Of a stretch of DNA of 64,000 bases, positions 18,829 through 27,800 are shown in pieces; the first letter of the stretch is position 1; every line of letters begins with the position of its first letter. The notes under the pieces are model-generated. The model was not told where the DNA came from. It did no database searches and was given only the letters and a program-made list of their open reading frames with translations. The position numbers and the translations under genes are program-made. The stretch comes from Novipirellula caenicola (GTDB lineage Bacteria > Planctomycetota > Planctomycetia > Pirellulales > Pirellulaceae): contig NZ_BAABRO010000028.1 of assembly GCF_039545035.1 (NCBI RefSeq), positions 1 to 64,000 on the forward strand, read 5' to 3'.

Positions 18829-20547
18829 ATGTCTACCGACGCTCCCAAATTAAGCGCAAACGAAGCAATCAAAGAGGAAAGCCAATTCCTGAAAGGCACG
18901 ATCGACGTCGAGTTGACCGAGGACACGGACCAGTTCAATAAAGACAATCAACAGCTGCTGAAGTTCCACGGCACCTACCAGCAAGACGACCGCGATGCTC
19001 GCTTGGCCGCCAAAAAGACCGGCGGCGGCAAAGAGTATTCGATGATGGTTCGCTGCCGCATTCCGGGTGGCCGCATCACGTCGGACCAAATGCTCGCTCA
19101 ATTGGACCTATGTGACGAACTCGGCAATTCGACGCTCAAGATCACCACGCGGCAAACGCTTCAGCTGCACGGGATTGTCAAAGGCAACCTTCGCAAGGCG
19201 ATTCACCGCATCAACGAAATCCAACTGTCGACGTTGGCGGCATGTGGCGACGTCAACCGTAACGTCGTTTGCTGTCCCGCTAAACGTGACAACGCGGTAT
19301 ATCGCGACCTGCATACGCTGACCGATTCACTGGTGGTGGCCCTTGCACCACAAACCCCGGCTTATCACGAATTGTGGGTGACCGATCCTGAAACGGGTGA
19401 GTCGACACTCGAAGGGGGCGGCAGCGGCGAAGTCGTCGAACCGCTTTACGGACCAACGTACTTGCCGCGTAAATTCAAAATCGGCATTGCGTTGCCTCAT
19501 GACAATTGCATCGACATCTACACCCAGGACCTTGGGTTCTTGGCGGTCATTCGTGACGACAAGGTCATCGGATACAACGTGTTGGTCGGCGGCGGCATGG
19601 GAACGACCCCATCGGCCAAAAAGACCTTCCCCGCACTCGCCAAACGGATGGCGTTCTGCACTCCGGAACAAGCGGTCGAGGTGGCCGTCGCGGTCGTGAA
19701 GGTGCAACGTGACTTTGGTAATCGCGAAGACCGAAAAGTCGCCCGGATGAAATACTTGATCGCCGATTGGGGCATCGAAAAGTTCCGCAGCAAAGTCGAA
19801 GAGTATTTCGGCGAACCGCTGCAAGATTGCACCGAAGACGACGTGCATGAAGTCGATGACCACATGGGGTGGCAAGAACAAGGTGACGGCAAATGGTCGT
19901 ACGGGTTGAACATCGAAAATGGCCGCTTGTACGACAACGAAAACCATCAACTCAAAGCGACGATCCGCGCGGTATGCAACGAGTTCAAAACCGAACTTCG
20001 CATGACCACCAATCAAAGCATCATCTTCACCGATATCGAAGAAGGTGATAAAGACAAGTTGATCGCGTTGATCAAAAAGCATAACGCACCGCTCACCGAA
20101 GACATCAGCATGGTGCGTCGTTGGTCCATCGCTTGTGTGGCGCTGCCCACCTGCGGTTTGGCGATCACCGAGAGCGAGCGACGGCTGCCTAGCATCATCG
20201 ATTCGATCGAACAGCCATTGGCCAAACTTGGGTTGGACAAAGAGCGATTCACGCTGCGAATGACCGGGTGCCCCAACGGCTGTGCCCGGCCTTACAACGC
20301 TGACTTGGCATTGGTCGGTAAGGCCAAGGACAAGTACACGTTGTTTGTCGGTGGTGGCTGGGTCGGCGACCGACTGGGCTACATCTACAAGGACTTGGTG
20401 AAGGACGCCGATGTCGCCGATGAGTTGGTCGGAATCTTCTCGGCTTACAAAACGAATCGCCTCGAGGGTGAATCACTCGGGACATTCTGTACCCGCGTCG
20501 GCCGCGATGATTTGGAAGTGCTCGCCGCGGCGGCTCCTCGCCCGTAG
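18829..20547 (+). CDS. cysI: Assimilatory sulfite reductase, hemoprotein type (nitrite/sulfite reductase family)
   Basis: Siroheme and 4Fe-4S enzyme of 572 residues that reduces sulfite to sulfide with six electrons. The cluster/siroheme cysteines are C436 and C442 (CVALPTC) and C481 and C485 (CPNGC), in the spacing of E. coli CysI. YSMMVRCRIPGGRIT and NSTLKITTRQTLQLHGIVKG are substrate-domain motifs shared with CysI. The electron donor could be NADPH-flavoprotein or ferredoxin; no CysJ is nearby. Ferredoxin-nitrite reductase is the alternative, but the MVRCR and CVALPTC segments favour sulfite reductase. It is divergent from folD with a 184-base gap. Confidence 0.88.
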   Translation: MSTDAPKLSANEAIKEESQFLKGTIDVELTEDTDQFNKDNQQLLKFHGTYQQDDRDARLAAKKTGGGKEYSMMVRCRIPGGRITSDQMLAQLDLCDELGNSTLKITTRQTLQLHGIVKGNLRKAIHRINEIQLSTLAACGDVNRNVVCCPAKRDNAVYRDLHTLTDSLVVALAPQTPAYHELWVTDPETGESTLEGGGSGEVVEPLYGPTYLPRKFKIGIALPHDNCIDIYTQDLGFLAVIRDDKVIGYNVLVGGGMGTTPSAKKTFPALAKRMAFCTPEQAVEVAVAVVKVQRDFGNREDRKVARMKYLIADWGIEKFRSKVEEYFGEPLQDCTEDDVHEVDDHMGWQEQGDGKWSYGLNIENGRLYDNENHQLKATIRAVCNEFKTELRMTTNQSIIFTDIEEGDKDKLIALIKKHNAPLTEDISMVRRWSIACVALPTCGLAITESERRLPSIIDSIEQPLAKLGLDKERFTLRMTGCPNGCARPYNADLALVGKAKDKYTLFVGGGWVGDRLGYIYKDLVKDADVADELVGIFSAYKTNRLEGESLGTFCTRVGRDDLEVLAAAAPRP

Positions 20548-20572
20548 CTAGCTGCCCGAAAACGAGTTCACT

Positions 20573-20770
20573 TTAGACACGGACGTCGAGACGTCCGTTG
20601 GCGATTTGGGTTTGTACCTGCTTGGCTTGCTCGAGCATCGCGTTGATCGCGTCGCCGGTTTGTTCCTGGACGTCCAAGCCTTTGGCGACCACAGCCATCT
20701 GCACTTGCTGCTGCGTCGCATCGTTACGTGCGTTTAGCACACTTGCAACGGCAGGATGAATCGATGACAT
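20573..20770 (-). CDS. YjfB-like small protein
   Basis: A protein of 65 residues resembling the YjfB (putative motility protein) family: an alpha-helical N-terminal segment (VASVLNARNDATQQQVQMAV) and a Gln-rich second helix (MLEQAKQVQTQIANGRLDV). The family is small and its function is not established; the motility label comes from Bacillus. No flagellar gene is in the window. It ends 25 bases from the convergent sulfite reductase gene. Confidence 0.65.
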   Translation of the reverse strand: MSSIHPAVASVLNARNDATQQQVQMAVVAKGLDVQEQTGDAINAMLEQAKQVQTQIANGRLDVRV

Positions 20771-21042
20771 GAGCGAACCTGGGGTCGAGATCAGAGAATA
20801 GTCGGCAATGGATGAATCGCTTCACCCTTTGCCAAAACGTACGTCACCTACCGAGTCCGATTCGGCATTCACTCGGACAGGACTCGAGGATTCTCGGACC
20901 GAATTCCAACGCTTCCCCCCAATCCGTCCGGTTGTAGCGATTGGGTAAGCAAAATGCCATCCATTGTAGGACAGGCTCGTAGAGAGCGTCCGGCTTCGGG
21001 TCAGGATTGCGATTGCGCTGCGGCTCCGGGAATGATATTGGG

Positions 21043-22122
21043 CTACTGCAGGAAGATCTCCGGCACGGGTTTGCCGGACAATTCGTCGATGATCCCTTGG
21101 CTTCGCTCTTGAGCGTTCAGCACCTCCATTTTGCCGACGAACATCATCACTTCGCCTCCGTCGGGCAACGCGTCTTTGATCAACTTGCCGGCGGCTCGGC
21201 CAGCCATGTAGTTGCTGGTGCCAAGATAAAATTCACGTTTTGACGACGGGGCGTCGCTGTCCTGGCAGATCACCGTCATCGATTCACACGCCGCGTTGAT
21301 CATGCCCACTTGGTTGGCGGGATCGATCGGGCTGATGGCGACGCCGTCCAGCTTGTTTGCGGCATTGGTTTCGAGGTAGCGTTTTTGCTCTTCGATCGAA
21401 CCGGTTGCCGGCATCTGCACGTCGACCTTACAGCCGAATTGTTCGGCAGCCTTTTTGCATCCGAATTCGGCCAACGTCCAGAATGGATCAATGCTGTTGG
21501 TGATGAATGCCACATGCACGCCGGAGCCGTCCAGATCCGATTCGGGCGACAACATGGGTCCTTTTCCAGCCTTGATCGCCTCAATCCGATCCGCGAATGC
21601 CTGAACGTTTTCCGAAGTGATGGTATCGTGCGGGATGTAGATTAGTCCCGATTCGGGCACGTCGACCGGCTTGTCTTTGGCAAGCATCGTCAACCACTGC
21701 GTACTGCGATAACCAAAATCGTATGGCTGCTGGACGATGGTCCCCACCACGCTGCCTTCGCGAATGCCAGCCAGCGTTTCTTGATGCTCGTCAAAGCCGA
21801 CCACTTTGACGCTGCCGACCGCATCGCTGCTGCGCAGCGCCGCCAAGATCATCGGCGTATTGATATTCCACACCCCGACCAAACAGCCGACATCCGGGTG
21901 TGTCAGCAGCGTCGTTTCGGCGTTCTCTTTCGCTTTGCTGTTGTCTTGGTTGTCAGTCAGGATCCCCAAAACGGTGTACTTCCCTGCTTCCAGCGGAAAT
22001 CGTCCCGAGCCTTTGGTTGCAGCCGGCTTTGTTTCCGAGCCAGCGCCAGCGGACGGATTTTCCTTGGATGAACCGCATCCCAGCAAAAGCAACATGCACA
22101 TTGCAAACGATAAATAACGCAC
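21043..22122 (-). CDS. Sugar-binding lipoprotein with circularly permuted periplasmic-binding domain
   Basis: A lipoprotein of 359 residues (signal MRYLSFAMCMLLLLGCGSSK, lipid Cys16) of the RbsB/LacI-like periplasmic sugar-binding fold, but with the two halves in reversed order. Residues 48-176 (TVLGILTDNQDNSKAKEN, THPDVGCLVGVWN, VKVVGFDEHQETLAGIREG, GTIVQQPYDFGY) match the normal C-terminal half of RbsB, while residues 202-349 (VHVAFITNSIDPFWTLAEF, GVAISPIDPANQVGMINAA, QDSDAPSSKREFYLGTSNY, GKLIKDALPDGGEVMMFVG) match the normal N-terminal half. The linker between them is 177-201. Both halves are intact and in one frame, and no second copy of either half is nearby. An RbsA/RbsC-like pair lies at 40.5-43.6 kb. 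Sugar specificity is unknown. Confidence 0.85.
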   Translation of the reverse strand: MRYLSFAMCMLLLLGCGSSKENPSAGAGSETKPAATKGSGRFPLEAGKYTVLGILTDNQDNSKAKENAETTLLTHPDVGCLVGVWNINTPMILAALRSSDAVGSVKVVGFDEHQETLAGIREGSVVGTIVQQPYDFGYRSTQWLTMLAKDKPVDVPESGLIYIPHDTITSENVQAFADRIEAIKAGKGPMLSPESDLDGSGVHVAFITNSIDPFWTLAEFGCKKAAEQFGCKVDVQMPATGSIEEQKRYLETNAANKLDGVAISPIDPANQVGMINAACESMTVICQDSDAPSSKREFYLGTSNYMAGRAAGKLIKDALPDGGEVMMFVGKMEVLNAQERSQGIIDELSGKPVPEIFLQ

Positions 22123-22550
22123 AGCGAAGGCCTATCAAGAAAATGGAATCGAGATTTCAAAATTCGAATCCTCATCATAACGGAACTTCATCTCGCGTTG
22201 TCACGCGATCACCGGTGCCGCCGGATCCGCAACAGTCGCATTTTTTGATTTCGCAGGACTCCTCAGCTCAGCCGCAACGCGGCAAGCTGGCCGAGTGACC
22301 TCGGCCATGACGCCGAAGGTCACTGGCTTTCCGCCGCGTTGTGAGTCTTCGGACTTTAAATCGCAGCGGTGGTTCCGGTTAGGCAAATTCGGATGTTTCT
22401 AGGGTTCCGGCTTTAGCGGTTCGACCTAGCTGGGCTGTCTGGTCGATGCATTGACGGTGGAACGCACCGAAGCGTTGGCGTGATTCGCCGATGAGAGTGC
22501 GTTGCCTCGCTTCTTCTTCTTAGTTCAACACGCTGGTGGGGAAACTTACG
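22123..22550. other. Intergenic region between divergent genes
   Basis: About 430 bases hold the promoters of the binding lipoprotein (minus) and the kinase homologue (plus). A small imperfect hairpin, GTGACCTCGG and CCGAAGGTCAC, lies at 22297-22325. No gene or known riboswitch was recognised. Confidence 0.5.
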
Positions 22551-23393
22551 ATGTCCAAAGTTTCAACGAAAAATCCGATTGCTTCCGCTCCCCGCCCCGC
22601 CCATTCGCGTGGATCGATCTTAGGAATTTGGCGTCTTGGAAAGATCATCCACCAAGGTGAAACCGCCGAATTGTCGTACGCTCAACCAGCCGATGCGACC
22701 GGCAGCCCTCGCTGGGATTATGTCGTGCGACGAGGGATTGGCGAAAACACACTCGAATCGCTTCGGCAAATCCAGCAATTCACCGCCTGCACCCACGAGG
22801 TGTTCCATCCGAATTTGATCGCCGTGTTGGACGCTTCCGATTCCGGCACGTCGCCCTTTTTGGTGATGCCACGGTTGGATGCGTTGACGATGCACGAGCA
22901 TTTGAATCAGCAACCTCGCAAACCGTTGCCGGTGGGGCTGTGGTTGGTGCGTCAAGTCGCACAGGCGCTCGAGGCACTGCATGCAAGCGGTTGGGTCCAC
23001 GGCGATGTGAAACCGATGAACGTGATGGTCGGCGCGACCGGCCACGTCACGCTGATCGACCTTGGCTTTGCCGAACGAGTGCACTGTTCGCCCAAACGAT
23101 TGTTTCGCGGCACGCCTGAGTACGCGGCCCCCGAAACGATGTCTGACAAGATGGTGGCGCTTCCGGCGTCGGACATCTTCTCACTCGGACGCATCCTTTG
23201 GCAATGGCTAACGCGAGTCGAAGCGGCCAGCGACTTGTTGCTTTCGCCAGTCGCAGAACTGGTTGAAACCATGATCTCGCCGCGTCCAAACGATCGTCCC
23301 ACCGCCGCCCACGTGACACGGCAACTATTGCGGCTCGAAATCGAGAGCCTTGGTTGCCACATCGAACCCGAGAAACGTCGCCGCGCCGCCTAA
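22551..23393 (+). CDS. Serine/threonine protein kinase homologue with atypical ATP site
   Basis: A cytoplasmic kinase-fold protein of 280 residues, without membrane helix or sensor domain. Catalytic-loop residues are present as WVHGDVKPMNVMV (Asp152, Asn157), with Gly in place of the usual Arg of HRD. The magnesium loop is DLG (170-172) instead of DFG, and YAAPE is present. The glycine-rich loop is poor (GKIIHQGETAEL), and the position of the ATP-binding Lys (around YVVRR, 58-61) holds Arg. Activity is therefore uncertain; it may be a weak kinase or pseudokinase. The start is ATG at 22551; GTG at 22536 would add five residues. Confidence 0.8.
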   Translation: MSKVSTKNPIASAPRPAHSRGSILGIWRLGKIIHQGETAELSYAQPADATGSPRWDYVVRRGIGENTLESLRQIQQFTACTHEVFHPNLIAVLDASDSGTSPFLVMPRLDALTMHEHLNQQPRKPLPVGLWLVRQVAQALEALHASGWVHGDVKPMNVMVGATGHVTLIDLGFAERVHCSPKRLFRGTPEYAAPETMSDKMVALPASDIFSLGRILWQWLTRVEAASDLLLSPVAELVETMISPRPNDRPTAAHVTRQLLRLEIESLGCHIEPEKRRRAA

Positions 23394-23449
23394 AACCGCA
23401 AGTTAGAACCGCAGGCTAAAAAATCTGGCTCTCACCCTCGGAACGTCGC

Positions 23450-24505
23450 CTACTCTACCGAAACGGTGTCCGGCATCTTTTCGGCACTTTCGGTAAATTG
23501 AGTGGTGTAGCAGTCGGAGGCGCGGACTTTGTCGCCGTCGACGAGGTCAAGCTCGACCATTTGAGCGACCAAGGTTTGCCAACGCGCGTCGGTCATTTCC
23601 CCGAGCGATTCCGGCGGCATGTCATCGGGCAGGGCGAGCGTTTTGAGTTCTTGATGCCCAAATTGCAACGCTTCGATGGTCATCCCATGCTGGTTCGCTT
23701 TCAAGATCGCCTGGTTGCCCAGCGTGGGATCGTCCAAGTAGTGCTGCCAACCTTCACGTGTCGCATCGACAAACGATTGGACCAAGTCGGGTTGCTTGCG
23801 AACCATGTCGCCGGTCGTGATCAACACGCTTGAGTACGGATTCCAGCCAAGATCGCTGAGCATTAACTTGCGCACCTTGACGCCTTGTTGTTCCGCTAGC
23901 AGCGGTTCGGCGAACGAGTAGGCCTGGATCGCGACATCCTTGTCCGTCACCAGCGACGAGACGCTGCCGTGATAAGGCACCTCTTTGACTTGATCCAACA
24001 ATCCCTTGGAACGCATGAATTCGAGGAACGCGCGGCCCCCTTGCCGCTGCAGCGTTTTACCCGCGAGGTCCTCGAACGTCTTCACGCCGCTGTCTTCGCG
24101 AACCAAGATACAGCGGGGATGATTCTGCATCGTGGCGAGCACCGCGACGATGTCGGCCCCTTGATTACGAAACAGCACCACATCGTCGGCGTTGGCCATC
24201 GCAAATTGGACGCGTCCCATCACCAATTCCGGCGCCACCGGGCTTTGTCGCCCGCCAGGCCGGATCGTTACATCCAAGCCGTGTGCTTGGAACGTTCCAT
24301 CGGCTACAGCTTGATACAAACCACCATGCTCGGATTCAGGAAACCAATTCAGCTGAACTGCCGCGGACTGCAAAGCATCGCCGCCGGAGATCGGCGGTGG
24401 CGAAGGATTTGTCGATGAATCCGAGATTCCACAACCGCTGATCATGACACAGCCGATGAGGATGAATACAGACCGCAGCATCGTGGACGGGTGGCTCGAG
24501 ATCAT
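23450..24505 (-). CDS. ABC transporter substrate-binding lipoprotein, NMT1/SsuA type
   Basis: A lipoprotein of 351 residues with lipobox CVMISGCGIS. The binding-protein signature of the NMT1/THI5/SsuA group is clear: VQLNWFPESEHGGLYQAVAD, FQAHGLDVTIRPGG, VQFAMANADDVVLFRNQGAD, and VREDSGVKTFEDLAGKTL. Such proteins bind thiamine precursors (HMP), alkanesulfonates, nitrate or similar compounds. The matching permease and ATPase are at 27801-29353, on the other side of the transhydrogenase genes and on the same strand. A Met at 24481 right before the lipoprotein signal is an alternative start. The ligand is unknown. Confidence 0.87.
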   Translation of the reverse strand: MISSHPSTMLRSVFILIGCVMISGCGISDSSTNPSPPPISGGDALQSAAVQLNWFPESEHGGLYQAVADGTFQAHGLDVTIRPGGRQSPVAPELVMGRVQFAMANADDVVLFRNQGADIVAVLATMQNHPRCILVREDSGVKTFEDLAGKTLQRQGGRAFLEFMRSKGLLDQVKEVPYHGSVSSLVTDKDVAIQAYSFAEPLLAEQQGVKVRKLMLSDLGWNPYSSVLITTGDMVRKQPDLVQSFVDATREGWQHYLDDPTLGNQAILKANQHGMTIEALQFGHQELKTLALPDDMPPESLGEMTDARWQTLVAQMVELDLVDGDKVRASDCYTTQFTESAEKMPDTVSVE

Positions 24506-24564
24506 GACAATTTTCTTCGTGCGGATCGGAGGTTGATAAACCAGGTAGTGACGTAGTCCTCCCA

Positions 24565-24618
24565 GTAGTGGATCTTGCCAAAATTCCCTCGTAAAGGATT
24601 TCTGGCAAGATCCACTAC
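24565..24618. repeat. Perfect 16-bp palindrome between pntB and the binding protein
   Basis: The arms GTAGTGGATCTTGCCA (24565-24580) and TGGCAAGATCCACTAC (24603-24618) pair perfectly around a 22-base loop. There is no T tract. It lies between the end of pntB and the start of the next gene on the same strand, so it could stop or stabilise the pnt transcript; it could also be a dispersed palindromic element. Confidence 0.75.
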
Positions 24619-24658
24619 GTCAATTACTTACTTTGCATCAGATCATCCCACGATACGC

Positions 24659-26065
24659 TCAGTTTTTGAACTGTGCAATCACGGCGGACAAGGACTGCTT
24701 GGCATCGCCGAAAAGCATCCGCGTGTTTTGGCCAAAGAACAGCGGGTTATCGACTCCGGAAAACCCGGACGCCATCGAACGCTTCAGCACAAAGACGGTA
24801 CGTGCATGATCGACATTGATGATCGGCATTCCATAGATCGGGCTATTCTCGTCCTCGCGAGCGGCCGGATTGACGACGTCGTTCGCTCCGATCACGACCG
24901 CGACATCGACGTTTTCGATCCGCCGATTGATGTCTTCCATCTCGACCAATTGGTCATAAGGCACATTGGCTTCGGCGAGCAAAACGTTCATGTGACCAGG
25001 CATGCGGCCGGCGACGGGATGGATCGCGTAACTGACTTCGGCCCCATTGGCTTCGAGCAATTCTCCCAATTCCCGTACCACATGTTGGGCTTGCGCGACC
25101 GCCATGCCGTAGCCCGGCACCATCACGACCGACGATGCGGCTTCGAGGATCAGGTAGGCATCATCGGCAGAGATCGGTTTGACCTCGCCTTCGACCTTGG
25201 TCGCTTGCGTGGTCGCGGTAAAGCCAGAAAACAGCACGTTGCTAAGCGAGCGATTCATCGCCTTGCACATGATGTTCGTCAAAATGATGCCGGCGGCCCC
25301 GACCAACGAACCGGCCACGATCAAAATCGAATTGTCGATCGCAAGCCCTGCGGCACAAGCGGCCAAGCCCGAGTAGCTATTGAGTAGCGAGATCACCACG
25401 GGCATGTCGGCACCGCCGATCGGCATCACGGCCATCACTCCCAAGATCAACGACAACACGATCACCGCGATGACCAATGGCAGCGTCCATGCGGGTTGGA
25501 CAAACACAAGCACGCTGCACGCCAACAGGGCAATGAGGTTAAACAAACTGAGGAAACGTTGGCCTGGCAGCGAAACAGCCGCACTGCTGATCGCCTCGGA
25601 CAATTTCCCCCAAGCCACCAAGCTTCCAGAAAACGTGACGCCGCCGATCAGAATGGAAATCAAAATCGTGATCATCGTGAACGCCGAAACCGCGGGCGCG
25701 TCTGGGGTATCAACCACGGTCGAAATATGCGCGCTATCACTCATGTAAAGTGCCGCCCAACCGACCAATAGACTGGCGATCCCGCCCGATCCGTTAAACA
25801 GTGCCACCATTTCCGGCATCCCGGTCATCGCGACGCGTCGCGCGGCGACCGCCCCGACGATCGCACCTGCCACGGCAGCCACTGCGATCCAGCGATAATC
25901 AATGATCTCGTTGGACGCCAGCGTGACAAGGACGGCCACCAGCATCGCAAACGAGGAAATCAAGTTGCCTCGTACCGCCGTCGCAGGCGAGCTGAGCAAC
26001 TTCAAACCGAAAATAAACAAGATGGCGGCGAAGATATAAACAGCGCCGATTAGTTCCGCACTCAT
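24659..26065 (-). CDS. pntB: NAD(P) transhydrogenase subunit beta
   Basis: The beta subunit, of 468 residues, of the proton-pumping transhydrogenase that transfers hydride between NADH and NADP+ in the cytoplasmic membrane. About the first 270 residues form eight or nine membrane helices (for example FAMLVAVLVTLASNEII and VIAVIVLSLILGVMAVMPIGG). The C-terminal NADP-binding domain dIII starts near PISADDAYLILEAASSVV and contains VPGYGMAVAQAQHVV, HPVAGRMPGHMNVLLAEA and GANDVVNPAARED. Length matches E. coli PntB (462). It is the third gene of the pnt operon, 13 bases after the gene for the membrane part of alpha. Confidence 0.95.
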   Translation of the reverse strand: MSAELIGAVYIFAAILFIFGLKLLSSPATAVRGNLISSFAMLVAVLVTLASNEIIDYRWIAVAAVAGAIVGAVAARRVAMTGMPEMVALFNGSGGIASLLVGWAALYMSDSAHISTVVDTPDAPAVSAFTMITILISILIGGVTFSGSLVAWGKLSEAISSAAVSLPGQRFLSLFNLIALLACSVLVFVQPAWTLPLVIAVIVLSLILGVMAVMPIGGADMPVVISLLNSYSGLAACAAGLAIDNSILIVAGSLVGAAGIILTNIMCKAMNRSLSNVLFSGFTATTQATKVEGEVKPISADDAYLILEAASSVVMVPGYGMAVAQAQHVVRELGELLEANGAEVSYAIHPVAGRMPGHMNVLLAEANVPYDQLVEMEDINRRIENVDVAVVIGANDVVNPAAREDENSPIYGMPIINVDHARTVFVLKRSMASGFSGVDNPLFFGQNTRMLFGDAKQSLSAVIAQFKN

Positions 26066-26078
26066 GGATCGCCTTTTC

Positions 26079-26384
26079 TCAAACTTGGTCTTTGACAGGA
26101 GCTTCTTTTTTCTTGAACATGCCGAGCATGCGATCCGTCACCATGTAGCCGCCAACGACGTTGACCATAGCAAAAAAGACGGCGATCGCTCCCAACACCG
26201 TGGCCCAATCACTCAATCCAGCGCCGGCCGACGTGATCGCGCCGACCACGGTAATCCCCGAGATCGCATTCGCCCCGGACATCAACGGCGTGTGCAGCGT
26301 CGCCGGTACTTTGGAAATCAATTCAAAGCCCAAGAAAATCGAAAGCATCAAAACGAAGCCAAGGTAGACCGCTTCCATCGTCAT
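26079..26384 (-). CDS. pntAB: NAD(P) transhydrogenase subunit alpha, membrane part
   Basis: A protein of 101 residues with three or four membrane helices (VYLGFVLMLSIFLGFELIS, AISGITVVGAITSAGA, VLGAIAVFFAMVNVVGGYMV), corresponding to the C-terminal membrane segment of E. coli PntA, which is here a separate polypeptide as in Rhodospirillum rubrum. It pairs with PntB to form the proton channel. The gene lies 12 bases after the catalytic part and 13 before pntB, so one transcript is expected. Confidence 0.93.
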   Translation of the reverse strand: MTMEAVYLGFVLMLSIFLGFELISKVPATLHTPLMSGANAISGITVVGAITSAGAGLSDWATVLGAIAVFFAMVNVVGGYMVTDRMLGMFKKKEAPVKDQV

Positions 26385-26396
26385 CAGAATTCTCGC

Positions 26397-27530
26397 TTAC
26401 TTGTTCAGGTTTCGGATGGTTTCGTTGACAATTTCACCGTCGCGGGTAATCACCGCCGCTTGGATGATTTCGTCCTCGGGATCGAGCACCAATTGTTTGC
26501 TCTCACTATCGTAGAACTCTTCGATCAGGTTCAGCAGATTATTGGAGTACATGTCGCTGGCGTTGCGGCTGACCTTCGATGGCAAATTGCCTTGCCCGAT
26601 CACCTTGACACCGCCAATTTCGGTGACCGCATCGAGCACCGACCCTTCGACGTTGCCGCCGCTTTCGACCGCCATATCGACGACCACACTGCCGGGCTGC
26701 ATCGCTTCGATCATATCGCGAGTGACGATGACTGGGGCAGGCCGGCCGAACAACTGCGCCGTGGTGATGACGACATCCGATTCGGCAATCACTTTCTTTT
26801 GCCCTTCTTTTTGCAACGCAATCTGTTCTTCGGTCAATGCTTTGGCGTAGCCCTGTTCGGTTTGCCCGACTTCGCCTAGATCGATCTCGACAAACTTCGC
26901 CCCCAACGAACGCACTTGTTCGGCCGTCACCGGACGCGTGTCAAAGGCCTCGACGCGAGCCCCAAGTCGCTTCGCCGTTGCAATCGCTTGTAGTCCCGCG
27001 ACGCCTACGCCGATCACAAACACGCGGCAAGGACGAATCGTCCCCGAGGGAGTCATCATCATCGGAAACGCTTTGGTACTGTGATACGCCGCTTGGATCA
27101 CGGTGACGTAGCCAGCCAAGTTGGCTTGTGAGGAGAGCGCGTCCATTTTCTGAGCCCGTGTACTTCGCGGGATCATCTCCATCGAGATCGCGGTCACTCC
27201 CGCAGCCGCCAACGAATCGACCAAGGATCGTTCGTTAAACGGATCAAGAAAACTGATGTGGATCACACCACGCCGCAGTCCGCTGATCTCGTTAACGTCG
27301 GGTTTACGGACTCGCAGAATCACATCCGCGTCGGCCAACACCGATTGCCGATCCGATTGAATCGTCACACCTGCCTCGGTGTAGGCATCGTCGCTGAATC
27401 CCGAACCCAACCCCAGTCCGGTCTCGGCCACGATTTCAAAACCGCTGCGGATCAGCTTCTTCGCATTGGCGGGCACCAACGCAGTTCGCAATTCACCCGG
27501 CCAAGTTTCCTTGGGCACTCCGATTCGCAT
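26397..27530 (-). CDS. pntAA: NAD(P) transhydrogenase subunit alpha, NAD-binding part
   Basis: The dI subunit, of 377 residues, binds NAD(H) on the cytoplasmic side. It starts with MRIGVPKETWPGELRTALVP, the alanine dehydrogenase/PNT N-terminal signature. The NAD-binding fold is VFVIGVGVAGLQAIATAKRL, followed by GARVEAFDTRPVTAEQV and the conserved VITTAQLFGRPAPVIVT. The ATG at 27530 is chosen because the protein family begins there; the frame is open up to 27578. Alanine dehydrogenase was excluded by the neighbours and the C-terminus. Confidence 0.94.
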   Translation of the reverse strand: MRIGVPKETWPGELRTALVPANAKKLIRSGFEIVAETGLGLGSGFSDDAYTEAGVTIQSDRQSVLADADVILRVRKPDVNEISGLRRGVIHISFLDPFNERSLVDSLAAAGVTAISMEMIPRSTRAQKMDALSSQANLAGYVTVIQAAYHSTKAFPMMMTPSGTIRPCRVFVIGVGVAGLQAIATAKRLGARVEAFDTRPVTAEQVRSLGAKFVEIDLGEVGQTEQGYAKALTEEQIALQKEGQKKVIAESDVVITTAQLFGRPAPVIVTRDMIEAMQPGSVVVDMAVESGGNVEGSVLDAVTEIGGVKVIGQGNLPSKVSRNASDMYSNNLLNLIEEFYDSESKQLVLDPEDEIIQAAVITRDGEIVNETIRNLNK

Positions 27531-27663
27531 ATTGTCCCTCGTCGTGATGCTTCGATTCTTCATTCGCTCGGTCCCCAAGCGAACATTTTCACCGTATGTC
27601 TCAGCAAATCATAACCAACGCGTTAGTTTTGCAGTTGCGCTTTCGCAGTTTTCACCGGCAAAT

Positions 27664-27728
27664 CATAACCCGAAGCGTAAGCGAGGGATCGAATCAATAT
27701 CGAGATTCCCTCGCTAACGCTTCGGGTT
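27664..27728. repeat. Dispersed palindromic element, copy 2
   Basis: Left arm CATAACCCGAAGCG-TAAGCGAGGGA and right arm TCCCTCGCTA-ACGCTTCGGGTT pair around an 18-base loop. It is the same element as at 5685-5750. It lies between pntAA and the ABC permease gene, both on the minus strand, in a 270-base gap that has no other recognised feature. Confidence 0.8.
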
Positions 27729-27800
27729 GTGAAAAAGAGGTAATTACAAAAGCGTAAGCGAACCGAGATCACAATGAAAGCAGAGTGACCGGCAACTTCG

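Noticed and set aside
25179-25771. Long plus-strand frames opposite pntB
   Set aside because: These are shadows of the well-supported pntB gene.
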